Shown: positions 1 to 11,627 of the stretch, piece after piece
Layout of the letters: each line of letters opens with the position of its first letter
Numbering within the stretch: the first letter of the stretch is position 1
Assembly (NCBI GenBank): GCA_951213105.1
Contig: OX578139.1
Location: 69,502,754-69,566,753, forward strand
Source of the DNA: Amaurobius ferox
Lineage: Eukaryota; Arthropoda; Arachnida; Araneae; Amaurobiidae
Reading direction: 5' to 3'
DNA length: 64,000 bases
Notes under the pieces: generated by a model
The model's input: the letters and a program-made list of their open reading frames with translations, nothing else
The model's database searches: none
What the model was told of the DNA's origin: nothing
Position numbers and translations under genes: made by a program

Positions 1-800
1 ATCAAAATCTCGAAATTGAAAATCATCATAAAAACAATACTTTATATTCTATATGAGAAAATAAAATTCGTCAAAACATGTTCAGAAGTCAGGTCTAAAA
101 GATCTATTAGCGTCAAAATCTCGAAATTGACAAACTTTCGTGAAAACAATACTTTCTATATGAGAAAATAAAAGTAGTCAAAACATGTTCAAGAGTCAGG
201 CCTAAAACATCTATTGACGTCAAAATCTCAAAATTGAAAATTTTCGTGAAAACAATACTTTCTATATGAGAAAATAAAAGTAGTCAAAACATGTTCAGGA
301 GTCAGGCCTAAAACATCTATTGGCGTCAAAATCTTAAAATAGAAAATTTTCGTGAAAACAATACTTTCTATATGAGAAAATAAAATAGTCAAAACATGTT
401 CAGGAGTCAAGCCTAAAACATCTATTCGTGTCAAAATCTCAAAATTGAAATTTTTCGTGAAAACAATACTTTCTATATGAGAAAATAAAATAGTCAAAAC
501 ATGTTCAGGAGTCAAGCCTAAAACATCTATTCGTGTCAAAATCTCAAAATTGAAATTTTTCGTGAAAACAATACTTTCTATATGAGAAAATAAAATAGTC
601 AAAACATGTTCAGGAGTCAAGCCTAAAACATCTATTGGTGTCAAATTCTCAAAATTGAAAATTTTCGTGAAAACAATACTTTCTATATGAGAAAATAAAA
701 ATAGTCAAAACACGTTCAGGAGTCAGACCTAAAACATTTATTGGCATCAAAATCTCGAAATCGAAAATTTTCGTGAAAACAATATTCTCTCCATGCTATA
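1..800. repeat. 105-bp minisatellite array, cut by the window edge
   Basis: About seven and a half copies of a unit of about 105 bp run from the window start to about 800. The landmark AACATGTTCAGGAGTC recurs at about 75, 182, 288, 394, 499, 604 and 709, and the central copies are spaced exactly 105 bp apart. The first and last copies are the most diverged, as expected of an array homogenised from its middle. Because 105 is a multiple of three, the minus strand stays open for 138 codons as a repeated 35-residue peptide, but nothing suggests that it is translated. The array continues beyond the window to the left. Confidence 0.93.
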
Positions 801-925
801 TAAGTAAAACTTATTTTATATTGGCTGAAAAAGTTAAGTTTGCAGCTAGCTATAGCTTTGAGTTTATATTTAAAGTTAAATTTAAACCTCAAGGTAAAAA
901 TTTAACTGAAAATCAGTAAAAAAAT

Positions 926-2657
926 CTGATGTCGACAGCACATGACTTTCCTTATATAATGCAATGAAATTGCTCCTTCTACAATCAAAAAATAATGTAC
1001 ATATAATCTACGGTAATGTGTTTTTAATGTTATATTGTACATTTGGCGATTTTCCGGACGACAACATATAATAATATTTCAAAGTACCCAATTAACTTAT
1101 ATTTCACACAGCTCTAAATTAATAATTATTAATATTGATAGCATCCTCAATAAGCGATATAGTCCATATATTAAAATATTTTAATTATTATTATTTTAGT
1201 TATTATTTTATTTTTATTATTTTTAATTATTTTATTATAATTATTATTAATTTATTAATTAGGTATCATTTTCATTAATTTAAGGTCATTTTTCCAATTT
1301 TAACGATATTTTCGTCAATTTTGGACGAAATATCGCCAAGTTGGCGATACTTTCCTGGATTATTCGGCAAGTTCGCCAAATACATTACCAAGTGTTATAG
1401 ACAAACGGAGAGCAGAGCAATTCTTAAAGGTATGACCGTTATATGACGGAAATCAGAATTTGCGAAAAATTACTTTAAATTTGGCTTCATTTTTATCAAA
1501 TTGGCAACGTTTTTATCACTTTGGCAACATTTAAAATAGTCGTCAAGTTAACGACGTCCCGCTAAATTTCTCGCCAAGCGTTACGAATGGATAGACAGAA
1601 AAATGGGTTATTATTATAGTCTACTCTTATGTTCTTTACAAGATATTGAACTTTCATCAATTAGTAGCCTTTTCATTGACTTAGTGTCGTTTTCATTAAT
1701 TTGGTGAATTTTTATCAATTGGGTGATATTTTCGTCAATTCAGCAACAATTAAAAAGTCAGCAAGTTGGAGATATTCCGATAAATTCATCACCAAAATTT
1801 TGACAAACGTTATGGACGGAAAAATAGGTTATTCTTATTAGATTCTTATATTCTTTCCAAGATATTGAATTTTAGTCAATTAGTCGTCAGTTTTATTTTA
1901 TTTAACGTTATTTTTATCAATTTAGCGACATTTTCGTTAATTTAACAACATTTAAAAAGTCGTCAAATTGGCGGCATTTCGCCAAATTCATCGCCAAAAT
2001 CTCGCCAAGCATTACACAAGAGGAGACAAGTTATTCTTTTAGCAGATAAATTATATATCGAAATATATAAAAATAATATTTCGAGTATTAGCGTCCAAAT
2101 ACAAAATTATTGCCTAAAGTATATTTTCTCATGAATAGAACGAGCTAGATCCACGAGAACAATGTCACCATATTTATCGCATGATATTACATGTGAAAAG
2201 CGAACATATTTTACAGTAGTTAATTCTTTTTTATGGGATTTTTTGATAAATTTATTTGAAAAATGTGCAATATCTCATGAACGGTTCATGCTAGCGTTCT
2301 AAAATTTATGTCCATCGCTTTCTATTAAAAAATTCCATAAGAAATGACTACTTGCGTAACTTTATTAAAGGTTTTGATTTTTTGATGATTTTTTTCAAAA
2401 TTTCACTCGCAAATTTAGGGGGTTCTGAACATTCGATTGTGTTTGAAAATAATAGGCTTCCAATATTCACGGATTGTAATTTTTGATCCAAATTTTGTTC
2501 GAATCGCTCCATTCGTTCGTGAGATATCGTCTTCTTAGACAAGCACACAAGGATGCTTGAAACGTGCTTTCCCGACTAAAACTCGCATTCGAATTATCGA
2601 CCCAGTTACAATACTTTCCTTATACTCTTTCCTTATACTATGTAGTATATAAGGAAA
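926..2657 (+). mobile_element. Helentron-like non-autonomous element, family A, long form
   Basis: The element starts with CTGATGTCGACAGCACATGA followed by ACTTTCCTTATATAATG. It ends near 2657 in a stem-loop whose arms repeat CTTTCCTTATA and TATAAGGAAA. Between them lie blocks shared with all family A copies: the CGCCAAGTTGGCGA block, GAACGGTTCATG, and the AGGCTTCCA block. This copy is longer (1.7 kb) than the usual ~1 kb. It carries an extra 5' block (TTGTACATTTGGCGATTTTCCG) shared with the copies at 36.7-38.1 kb and 43.6-44.5 kb, and repeated CGCCAAG modules at about 1330, 1540, 1760 and 1960. The usual (CA)n tract is reduced to almost nothing. No long open frame exists. Confidence 0.75.
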
Positions 2658-3230
2658 ATAAAAATATTCAGAACAGGCAAATTAAATTTACACGATTAAT
2701 CGTTTAATGTAATTAAACATTCAAAATCTTTCCAAACTGCAGTGCACCTGGCTATCCGAATTCCATTTATGAAATTACTTCCATTCCGACATAACAAATA
2801 GGCAGCCATTAACGGATAGTTAAGCTATATCTAAAAATCATCAACTGCAAGTTTGCAGTCTCTAAACTATCATTCGAATGAGAAATCGTTCATTATACAA
2901 AACTCGTATTCAGCTGGCGCTTCCTTAAGACCTACCTCGTCGCCTGCTTATCTCATTGGCACAGTTATGATGTTCGTTCTGAATTTGTGAAGCAAACGAT
3001 TCTTGGTCATTCAGGTATTAGTAAACAACTAGCATTTTCACGATCAGTTTTAGTTAAAGAATTTCGCGTTTCTCGAAAACGGGTGGAATTGAGAGACAGA
3101 ATTGTTTGTACGATGGCGACTTTACTGTTTGTAAAACTTTTGAAATATTTCGAAGTTTAAAACAATCCGGGAAGTCAAGGCGAGAGAGAAAACATTCAAG
3201 ATTTCGAAAATTAACAGATTATGTAATTAT
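2658..3230. other. Unassigned AT-rich stretch
   Basis: I see no recognisable gene or repeat end here. The stretch separates two family A elements in opposite orientation. It contains short runs such as CATTCGAATGAG but no open frame of note. Confidence 0.5.
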
Positions 3231-3231
3231 T

Positions 3232-3359
3232 TTTACTTTCCTTATATACATAATGTATAAGGAAAGTATTGTGGCGGGGTCGAAAATTCCAATTCGAGTT
3301 TTCGACGGGAGAGCACGTTTCAAGCATCCCTGATCACGAATCAAACATTTTTGAGGTGA

Positions 3360-3391
<32 letters not shown>

Positions 3392-4272
3392 AAAGTGTGT
3401 GTGTGTGTGTGAAAGTGTGTGTGTGTGTGTGTGTGTGTGAAAGTATGTGTGTGTGTGTGAAAGTATGTGTGTGTGTGTGAAAGTATGTGTGTGTGTGTGT
3501 GTCAGTGAGTCTGTGAGGACGATAACTGACGAAGGAATGGACCGATTCGAACGAAATTTGGTACAAAATTCACAATCCATAAACACTGGAAGCCTATTGT
3601 TTTTATACGCAATCGAATGTTCAGAACTCCCGTAAATTTTCAAGTGAAATTTTGAAAAAATCGTCAAAAAATCGAAACTACTAATAAAGTTACGCAAATA
3701 GACATTTCTTATGTAATTTTTTGTTTGAAAACGATTGACATAAATTTTAGATGCTAACATGAACCGTTCTCGAGATATTGCACATTTTTGAAAAAAATTA
3801 TCAAAAAGTCATATAAAATAAAAAAAATACTTCCTATTGAGAAACATGTTCACTTTGCATATGTAATACCATGCGATAAATTGGGTGACATTATTCTCGT
3901 GGATCTAGCTCGTTCCATTCATGAAAAAAGGTACTTTGAGTAATACTTTTGTATTTGATTTCCAATAATCATTTATCTGCTGTAAGAATAACTTATTTCT
4001 TCGTCCATAACGCTTGGCGAGATTTTGGCGACGATTTTGGCGGAATGTCGCCAACTTGGCGACTTTTTGAAATGTTGCCAAATTAAGGAAACACTCGCCA
4101 AATGGATAAAAAGGACGCTAAATCAATGAAAATGACACTAATTGTCGAAAATTCATTATCTTGGAAGGAATATAAGTATCTACTAAGAAAAACCTATTTT
4201 TTTTACTGTAAAAGTAGTAAATCCATTACATTATATAAGCAAAGTCATGTGTTGCCCACATCAGATTTTTAT
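3232..4272 (-). mobile_element. Helentron-like element, family A, full length
   Basis: Read on the minus strand, this copy begins at about 4272 with ATCTGATGTGGGCAACACAT, then gives the ACTTTGCTTATATAATG motif and the CGCCAAGTTGGCGAC block. It ends at 3235-3268 in a stem-loop with 12-bp arms, ACTTTCCTTATA and TATAAGGAAAGT. The 3361-3510 tract is an interrupted (TG)n/(CT)n microsatellite about 90 bp inside the hairpin. The reading frames over that tract are low-complexity shadows. The layout (small 5' hairpin, microsatellite, 3' hairpin whose arm recurs near the 5' end) is that described for DINE-1/HINE elements. The autonomous partner is not in the window. Confidence 0.8.
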
Positions 4273-4970
4273 ATTTTGCTTAAACGAATAGCCCTAAATA
4301 ACAGCTCGATACTTAAATAATACAGATATAGACAACACCAATCAATTTCGAAATCGGCTGTGTTGAACTAAAATAATTTTCGCGCTCCGTTTTTCCATGC
4401 GCAATCATTCCAAGTATATAATGCGAGCGTAACACACCCTAAGTAAGCTCTCGATCACCGATTATTGGCAGAACGACGCAATGAAAACTCCTAAAGTCTC
4501 AAAAAAGAAAAGTTATTTTACCCCGAAGTAAAATTCAAAACATCTTTTCTATCTCAGCGATTTTTCATCCAATGTGCGTTAAATTTTAGTGCAATGCTCA
4601 TAACAATAAAACAATACCAAATTTTAAAAAAAAAATTAAGATGACATCTTTGAAATTCGGAAAGTTAGAAAACCAATAAATTATATGCACTTAGTCAGCT
4701 GTTCTTTTCCTGCAGACGAAATGTCTGCGAATTAGTCAAATCACCTGCTCTCGAATTATTGTCTACCGTTTGTGGCGGCAAAGAATAAATTTGTTTTGAC
4801 ACAAGTTCAAAAAAATGTTCTTTTAGACTTTAAAATTTAAACTAATTAAAAAAAGAACAAGACGACTTAATTTTAAAAAAAGAACTCAACGATGTATGTC
4901 GAACCGGTAGTTCAACTAACCGAGTTCCGAATTTGCAAGCTATCCGATGCTTAGATTTACAGACGACACC
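4273..4970. other. Unassigned AT-rich stretch
   Basis: No gene, repeat end or tRNA-like sequence was recognised. The stretch lies between family A and a (CA)n/(CAC)n simple repeat. Confidence 0.5.
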
Positions 4971-5052
4971 CCTCCACACACACCACCACCACCATCACCA
5001 CACACATACCACCACCACACACACATACCACCACCACCACACACACACAAAC
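4968..5052. repeat. CA/CAC simple repeat
   Basis: An 85-bp tract mixes (CACA)n with (CCA)n triplets, for example CCACCACCACCATCACCAC. It gives a spurious glycine/valine-rich reading frame on the minus strand. Confidence 0.9.
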
Positions 5053-6639
5053 ATATTTTATTATAGAAAACTATATACAATACCCGAATCCACACAGAAC
5101 CATTGATGGCTGTTGGACTATTTGGATAAAATAGAAAAGAAATTTTCATACTCTTAGTTCCATTAAAATAAAGCAAATCTTTAATAACGTGTGACAAAAA
5201 ATATGACGATTAAAAGGTTTTCAGTAACAAAACTTCAACATGTCGTAGAACCTAATCCACAATGAATAATTTAGAAGAATATTTTAATGGTCACATTTGC
5301 ATAGCTTCGTGTAATAAGAATTGTCATAAATAATAAATTTATTTCTATTCTCGTGACATTTAAAAGAACAAATCAATCGTAAAACTTTATAGTTATATTA
5401 ATTTTCTGTGAATAGAAAGTTATTCAACTTTTTCTATATTTGCATAACTCAAAACTCACCTTTAAATACGATACAGATTGTATTTGTTTCAATTACAGAT
5501 GTGAAATTAATACAGATCCCGTTACGTGAAATAATGTACTTGAATTATGCAAATAAGTATAAAAGTAACAACATCGTAACAGTTTTTTAACTGAATACAC
5601 AACATATAGCAGTTTAGGATCATGATTCGATTACATGGAACGGTTTACTGCTTTTAATGCTTCTTCATCATCAAACAACCGATACCTGCAATGATAGCAA
5701 TGAAACTTGAAATGTGCCATAATTTTGCGAACCACTATCAGGATTGCGAAGCTCACAAAATCAGGATTCCAACTTCTTATCAGCTTTAAACTTCCCAAGA
5801 CTGCTACGATCAAGTCCATACCAACAGAGCCCTCTTATAGGCGGCGTTCCCAAAGTTAATATTGTGCCTCTATTGCATATAAGAGAATCCATAAACCTTT
5901 TCACTTTTTATGTGCTCGTCAATATAGAATAGCAAGGCTATTACAGCTCAGTTCAGCCTAAATTCAATATTTATAAAATTATATGCCGTCTGCATGATAG
6001 ATCTCAATTTGATTCATTTTGGATTTCATAGAAGTTCATAAAATTGTGGCATTTTCATACGCTTTCTTTCTGACATTGAAGGTATTGGTGACGAGCTCAT
6101 AATAACTACGAAACCGGTTTATGGATTCCGTTATCTGTAATGGGGCACGATCCTTTCTTTAGGAAGCTTACCATAGCAAATTGTAGTTCATTTTCACATC
6201 ACTCTTGTAATTCATTTGTATTTTTCCACTTACATCCAGTGGTGGATAAACAATTCTGAAGGCTCAACGCTGAACCTTATTTGCAATAGCATAGTTCAGA
6301 GACACATCATAAGATTGACACTAAACGAGTTTTATTTTTATTTTGAAAACGACAGAATTATGTTGAAATTGAAAATCCTATGTCTGCAAGGATCCCTGTG
6401 AGGTTTTATTCTAGGCACCTTCATGTGCGTCCTGTTATTGAAACCTTCCAAGTCCATCCGCGATCTGAGATTTAGGAGAAGGAGACCACTTTTTGACTTC
6501 AGATTATCTGATTATGATCCTCATTGACTCCGCAATATTTCATACCAGAGGAGTTCTTTACACTTCTACCTTCTCCTTAGTTTAACCGTATCCACTGTAT
6601 TTACGATAGTTACGATGGTTTTATAAATTATAAAAGTTA
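5053..6639. other. Unassigned region with short segments repeated elsewhere
   Basis: There is no complete gene. Two stretches are worth noting. On the minus strand, about 5670-5900 contains AAAATTATGGCACATTTCAA and, further upstream, GGCACAATATTAACTTTGGG. On the plus strand, 6037-6175 contains AAAATTGTGGCATTTTCATA and GGGGCACGATCCTTTCTTTA. The first segment of each pair resembles GAAATTGTGGCACATGTAAG on the minus strand near 63,885. The translations are hydrophobic but broken by stops. This may be a decayed multicopy gene or an unrecognised repeat. No function can be assigned. Confidence 0.3.
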
Positions 6640-6653
6640 AATATATATATATA

Positions 6654-6700
<47 letters not shown>
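6640..6700. repeat. (TA)n simple repeat
   Basis: An AT dinucleotide tract interrupted by GTGTGTG. It lies about 95 bp left of the Penelope-like palindrome, and a second (TA)n tract abuts the palindrome on the right. Confidence 0.95.
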
Positions 6701-6706
<6 letters not shown>

Positions 6707-6794
6707 GTAAACTTAAAAAATTAAAATTATTTCCACAGTTATCCAATTATTCTCCAGAAGTTGGCGCAAAGCAGCACACTCTCCTAAAGTAACA

Positions 6795-7320
6795 TACAAG
6801 ATTCATATGAAAAAATGAGGGAAATGACCAAATGCAAGGCATAAAATGGTAGAGGGGGATGGCGACCCCTCTTTCCCGTTTAAAAGACTGCTTTTATGCC
6901 CGGGCAACACTCACGGTACCAATGCCATGCAGAAGTCATACTTCCGTATATGTGTCAAATCAAAAACACTCGAAAAAGTGCAGAGTAAACAAATAGGAAT
7001 CAACCAGGATTGCAAGGGAAGGAAAAGAATGGAAATGCAGCAAATGCCAGCGTGCCTTATATATAAAAGCAGTTTACGCATGCGTAATACGTTATTTTTA
7101 CTTTCATCGTTCTATACCTCTGCCATATCCCTTAAATAAGCATTTTCTCCCTTTTTTGTATTAAATAGGGAATTATAATAACATGTCAGAAAGCCAACTG
7201 GATAATTCCGTTTTATTGCCTCCTTCATAATATTCCTATTATGTATGATGCAATCTGACTTGAAAGTATTAATGCGTTGATTTCTTTTGAGGTGACCTAT
7301 GACGACATTTCTGAAGATGT
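6795..7320. repeat. Left arm of 526-bp inverted repeat
   Basis: Starts at TACAAGATTCATATG and ends at CATTTCTGAAGATGT. On the minus strand it holds the end of the reverse transcriptase frame (stop at 7112) and about 320 bp of 3' region. Differences from the right arm are near 7018, 7050 and 7182. Confidence 0.95.
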
Positions 7321-7903
7321 TTTTGGTCAAATTGGAACTCCAATCTATAATATGATTGATTTCCATATTGAAATTATTTCTCTTGTCATATAAGACGGTA
7401 TAAGTACCATATCTACTGTCATGTTTTAGTTTGATATCTAGAAAATCAACACTATCATCCTCCTTACTTTTATTCTCAATCAATTCCAGTTCTTTTGGAT
7501 AAAAAGTAAAATCAAATTGGGGTGTATTCTTATATTGCCCAACAAGGACATCGTCAACATAACGAAAGTATGGCATTTCGTGTAGTATATGAGTGCCATT
7601 TTCAAATTTATTCAAGTATAGATCGGCGAGCAGGGATGAACAACCCCCTCCCATGGGAATACCCTTCACCTGTTGAAAATAGCTGGTGCCATCAAATAAG
7701 ATATTTTCAAATAACACAATGCGAATCAGGTCCTTGTATTTTCTGAAGGTAATATGTTCTTTTAAGTCATATATTTCATGTAGTTCCTTCAAAATTTCAT
7801 ATAGATTTTCCAGATTGATGTTGTTGAATAAATCACGGAAATCGTAAGACGGAAGTCGGACATCTTCAGAAATGTCGTCATAGGTCACCTCAAAAGAAAT
7901 CAA
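7112..7903 (-). pseudogene. Penelope-like reverse transcriptase, N-terminally truncated
   Basis: A 263-codon frame encodes a reverse transcriptase core. Motif A is at about residues 19-30 (YDFRDLFNNINL). The following palm motif is KGIPMGGGCSSLLADLYL. The catalytic motif C is FRYVDDVL with the two aspartates intact. After it comes FDFTFYPKELELIE, then FLDIKL and YDKRNNFN, a tail typical of Penelope-like and related reverse transcriptases. The first 15 or so residues come from the inverted right arm and are not native, so the true N-terminus and the fingers region are missing. No GIY-YIG endonuclease domain is visible downstream. It would synthesise cDNA in the parent element, but this copy is probably inactive. 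Clade within the Penelope-like group is not resolved. Confidence 0.72.
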
Positions 7904-8385
7904 CGCATTAATACTTTCAAGTCAGATTGCATCATACATAATAGGAATATTATGAAGGAGGCAATAAAACGGAATTATCCAGTTGGCTTTCTGACTTGTT
8001 ATTATAATTCCCTATTTAATACAAAAAAGGGAGAAAATGCTTATTTAAGGGATATGGCAGAGGTATAGAACGATGAAAGTAAAAATAACGTATTACGCAT
8101 GCGTAAACTGCTTTTATATATAAGGCACTCTGGCATTTGCTGCATTTCCATTCTTTTCCTTCGCTTGCAATCCTGGTTGATTCCTATTTGTTTACTCTGC
8201 ACTTTTTCGAGTGTTTTTGATTTGACACATATACGGAAGTATGACTTCTGCATGGCATTGGTACCGTGAGTGTTGCCCGGGCATAAAAGCAGTCTTTTAA
8301 ACGGGAAAGAGGGGTCGCCATCCCCCTCTACCATTTTATGCCTTGCATTTGGTCATTTCCCTCATTTTTTCATATGAATCTTGTA
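7860..8385. repeat. Right arm of 526-bp inverted repeat
   Basis: Reverse complement of 6795-7320, ending in CATATGAATCTTGTA directly against a (TA)n tract. It contains the reverse transcriptase C-terminal coding segment in plus orientation. Confidence 0.95.
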
Positions 8386-8420
<35 letters not shown>

Positions 8421-8735
8421 TGAAATCTGAACATCCCATGGAATCAAATTCGAAGTCAAATTCAATTTCGAAATTAAAATTACGATGATTATTGTTAACT
8501 ATAAAAGTTAAACATATATATTGAAATCCGAATATCACATGAGAGCAAATTCAAATTCGAATTCAGTTTAAAAAATTAGAATAAACTGAGTACAAATGAA
8601 TACTAAAAACTAAATACTAATTCGAACGTCTGTGTATATGTACGAGTACATAACAAAAACAAATGGTACGTAATAAAATTCTAAAAAAGGATCTCTTGTG
8701 CCCCTTCTTCGGCCTAAAACTTAAGCTGCACACAC
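8386..8735. other. (TA)n tract and unassigned flank
   Basis: The first 35 bp are (TA)n. After it, two related segments begin TATTGAAATCTGAACATC (8419) and TATTGAAATCCGAATATC (8519). The sequence ATAAAAGTTAAACATATATA near 8501 also resembles ATAAAAGTTAAATATATATA near 6629 on the far side of the palindrome. Confidence 0.4.
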
Positions 8736-8737
8736 AC

Positions 8738-8862
8738 ACGGTCCTTATGGGTGCCGCTCCCACTGGGTTCCAGTCTAAATTGGGTGGCACTTCCCGGCCG
8801 TCCAAGCAGTTACCTTACACCTTTCAGGTAGGTCGGACGGTCTGGGTCTCAACAACAACACC
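8738..8862 (+). mobile_element. SINE I, 3' fragment
   Basis: Only the body and tail are present: CACTGGGTTCCAGTCTAAAT, then TTACCTTACACCTTTCAGGT, then GTCGGACGGTCTGGGTCTCA with an AACAACAAC end. The tRNA-like head is missing, as usual for 5'-truncated copies. The tail is the short type also seen at 34.3 kb. Confidence 0.85.
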
Positions 8863-8863
8863 A

Positions 8864-8962
8864 CACACGCACGCACGCTAAAATACAGATACTCATAAAC
8901 GCGCGCTAAAATGCAGATACTCATAAACGCGCGCGAAAATACAGATACACACACACGTGGAC
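8864..8962. repeat. Short minisatellite with CA repeats
   Basis: Three units of about 28-30 bp share GCTAAAATGCAGATACTCAT and grade into (CA)n. They directly follow the SINE tail. Confidence 0.75.
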
Positions 8963-9818
8963 ACATGCAGATATACACGCACTCACTTATGACAAGAAAT
9001 TTTAGAGATATTTTGGAAATAGAAACTGTTTTCGTGTGTGTGTGTGTGTGCAGTCAGAGCTTACTTATTTCTTTCATTTTTATCATGAAGGAGAGAATAT
9101 TAAAATTTCCCCAAGAAATAACATGCATACAGTCCAGAAAAGCCGGAAATGTGACATTTCACAAAATTTAAATTTACGAAATATATTTTTATGAAAAATT
9201 ATTCGAAAATTCCTCTTTTCCTTTACATAAACACCAGATCCTCTCAAAAAAATTATTTTCACCAGAAAATACATTTTTTTTTCTAAATTTTTCACTAAAT
9301 GTTGATTTTAATTTCAAGTGTGGGGGGTTTTTAAGTAAAATAAATACACTCCTTTTTGTGCCTCTTTTTAAAATGAAAAAATAAACGTTTATATACACTG
9401 TAAAATATGAATAACAGTTCTTTTTATAATTCTGAAAAGAAAACAAGTACGAAAAGAAGTGCTTCATAAGAAAATAAATTTTCTTCGCCATAAGTAAACT
9501 TTTGAATTTTTTTTCTGTCTAAAATCGCCCAAGTTGACATTTTGATACAATAAAGAAATATACAGTTCTCGGAGATTTAAAAAGATATTTATATCTAAAT
9601 AAGGCTCTAAAATTTGCTGAAGCGGTTTGCGAAGAAAGGCAAACTGTTGAATTATTGTTGACACGTATTTTTCAAAATAGCAAAAATTCTAAAGGGCTGT
9701 TGTTTTGGGATGCTTTCATAAAATATCTAGAGTATCAGTGTCCACTCGACTTTCTCACGCATTCCTTTTCCATGGTGTTAAGTTCTAATTTTATCACAAT
9801 CATCATTAGAATAAAATA
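8963..9818. other. Unassigned AT-rich stretch
   Basis: A short (GT)n tract lies at about 9035-9051. I see no gene or repeat boundary. Lysine/phenylalanine-rich short frames on the minus strand look like chance. Confidence 0.45.
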
Positions 9819-9821
9819 AAA

Positions 9822-10562
9822 AATCTGATGTGGGCAGCACATAACTTTCCCTGCAGACTTATATTCACGTTCTCATTATTTTAATTAAATTTAATTCACT
9901 TTTAATTCAATTTTCGTTTTCATTTGATAACTGGACTTATTTTCAAAGATGGCGTAGAAAAAATACGAAAAAACTGAAATATTTCGAGAACAGCTAGTCC
10001 TAGTGTAATGGGATTGGTCTTATTCTTTTCTTCGTTAAAAATTACGTATTAAAACGAGCATTTAATGGATATATTTGAGCATACGTAGTTCTTTATTTTA
10101 AATTTTGGCGATTTTTGCGGGCCATTTTGCAAAAAAAGGCAGGTTATTTTTTCCGAATCGTACCAAAATCTAATCAGCACCAACGTGACCCACAAACGAC
10201 TTATCTACCAAATTTTGTTAAATTCGATCCATTACATTTTCAGCTAGAGTGAATACAATCCTTTGCGGGCCATTTCGCAAAAAAAGGCGGGTTCCTTTAT
10301 CCCGAATCGTACCCAAAACTAATCAGCACCAGATTTGCCCACACGTGACTTACCAACCAAATTTTATGAAATTCGGTCAATTAGTTTTTTAATTAGAGTG
10401 GATACAAAATCTGCACAGACACACACACAGACGTCACGCTAAAAATAGTTTTTTCGTATTCTAGAGGTATCGAAACGTGTAGATCCGTCGAAAACTCGAG
10501 TTGCGGTTTTAGGCATGATTCCAATACTTTCCCTATACATTACCATGTATTGCAGGGAAAGT
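9822..10562 (+). mobile_element. Helentron-like element, family B, full length
   Basis: Starts with ATCTGATGTGGGCAGCACAT and ACTTTCCCTGCAG. It ends in the hairpin ACTTTCCCTATACATTACC paired with GTATTGCAGGGAAAGT. Inside are two tandem modules of about 130 bp, each opening with TGCGGGCCATTT and carrying CCGAATCGTACC and AATCAGCACC. A short (CA)n lies at about 10421. The terminal sequences are nearly those of family A while the interior differs, so A and B probably share one transposition machinery. Confidence 0.8.
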
Positions 10563-11539
10563 AAAAATATATTTCTTTCCAGATTTCGTTCCCAAATTAT
10601 TCTTTTGTAATATTACCTAAAAATTCTTCAAAAGTTTGTTTCTTTTTAAGTTGGCAAAAATTTACTTAAGCTTGTGAATTCGATGTATTTGTCTTATATG
10701 GGTTAATCTAAACAAATTTGAAACCATTAACAACCGCGTATGTCGAAATATTGATTTACTCCATGTACTATATACTCTTAATTGTTTCGGGAATTATCAG
10801 TGTTTTCCATAGGAAATAATTCAATAAAATTTCTCAAATTCGATAAATTTGAGTCCTAATTATGCAAATTATTATATAATTTTATCCAATTCTAGTTTTT
10901 CACAAAATGTATCCACACAAAATTTCATAACAACATTCATTCTTAAATTATCGTGTCCTAGCCTCACAAACATATGAGCACACATACACACACGCATGAT
11001 AAAATTAAAGAATAATAAACATTCGAAACAATAAAATAAAATAACACATTCGAAAAAATAAATGCGTTTGAAAAGTGTTCTTTACAAAACTTTTAGAAAT
11101 GGGTTGAGGAGGTCTTAAACATGCTTATTCAACAAAATCGTAAATGCGAAAAATTTCATTAAAGCAATACTTTAAACAATCGCAATAGAAATTAAAATTG
11201 AGATGAATGATGAGAAAATATAGATAGAAGGAGGAGGGATCCTGACTGGAACTCCGGTAGATCACCAACTCTCTTTCCACAGCATTGTCTAACCCTCCAG
11301 TTAGTTATAATTTCATGACTAGAGCTGTGGGATGGTGAGACACGCCATTATTGTGTTTGATGATCAAATTAAATAATTTTGTGAACGCGATCATATAGAA
11401 GATTTTTCTAGAACGTTATGATTTCATTAAGTAATTGGAATGCAGGAAATCATTGATAAAATATGCTTTCAAATATATTTTTAAATTTGTCTCTCGTCTG
11501 TAAAGAGTATATCAGTCTAATGGAGTTCTGCCCTACTTT
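10563..11539. other. Unassigned stretch
   Basis: No gene found. A segment of more even base composition at 11225-11355 (GGAGGAGGGATCCTGACTGG onward) could be an old element but matches nothing else here. Confidence 0.4.
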
Positions 11540-11540
11540 T

Positions 11541-11585
11541 TAACACTTTACAACAAAGTTGAAAAGTGTTTATGACTTTGTTCAT

Positions 11586-11627
<42 letters not shown>

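Larger units (their letters stand above)
6795..8385 (-). mobile_element. Penelope-like retroelement in head-to-head inverted arrangement
   Basis: Two 526-bp arms, 6795-7320 and 7860-8385, are reverse complements and differ at only about three positions that I could find. They flank a unique 539-bp core. Core plus left arm, read on the minus strand, form one element: a reverse transcriptase domain, its C-terminal part and a 3' region. The right arm is an inverted copy of the last 526 bp of the same element, so two copies meet 5' to 5'. Penelope-like elements are known for copies flanked by direct or inverted terminal segments, which fits. A (TA)n tract begins directly at the right end. The near identity of the arms suggests recent formation. 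Confidence 0.75.

Noticed and set aside
1..800. CRISPR-like regular repeats
   Set aside because: There are no distinct spacers; the whole 105-bp unit repeats, and the context is eukaryotic.
3219..3760. His/Thr-rich frames over the CA repeat
   Set aside because: Microsatellite artefact. The same peptides appear at every (CA)n of family A.
6846..7139. 97-codon frame present in both arms of the palindrome
   Set aside because: It is antisense to the element's 3' region, has no recognised motif, and occurs twice only because the arms are copies.
7300..7330. Hammerhead ribozyme in the Penelope-like arms
   Set aside because: CTGAAGA fits the first core motif, but no correctly placed GAAA core or pairing stems were found.
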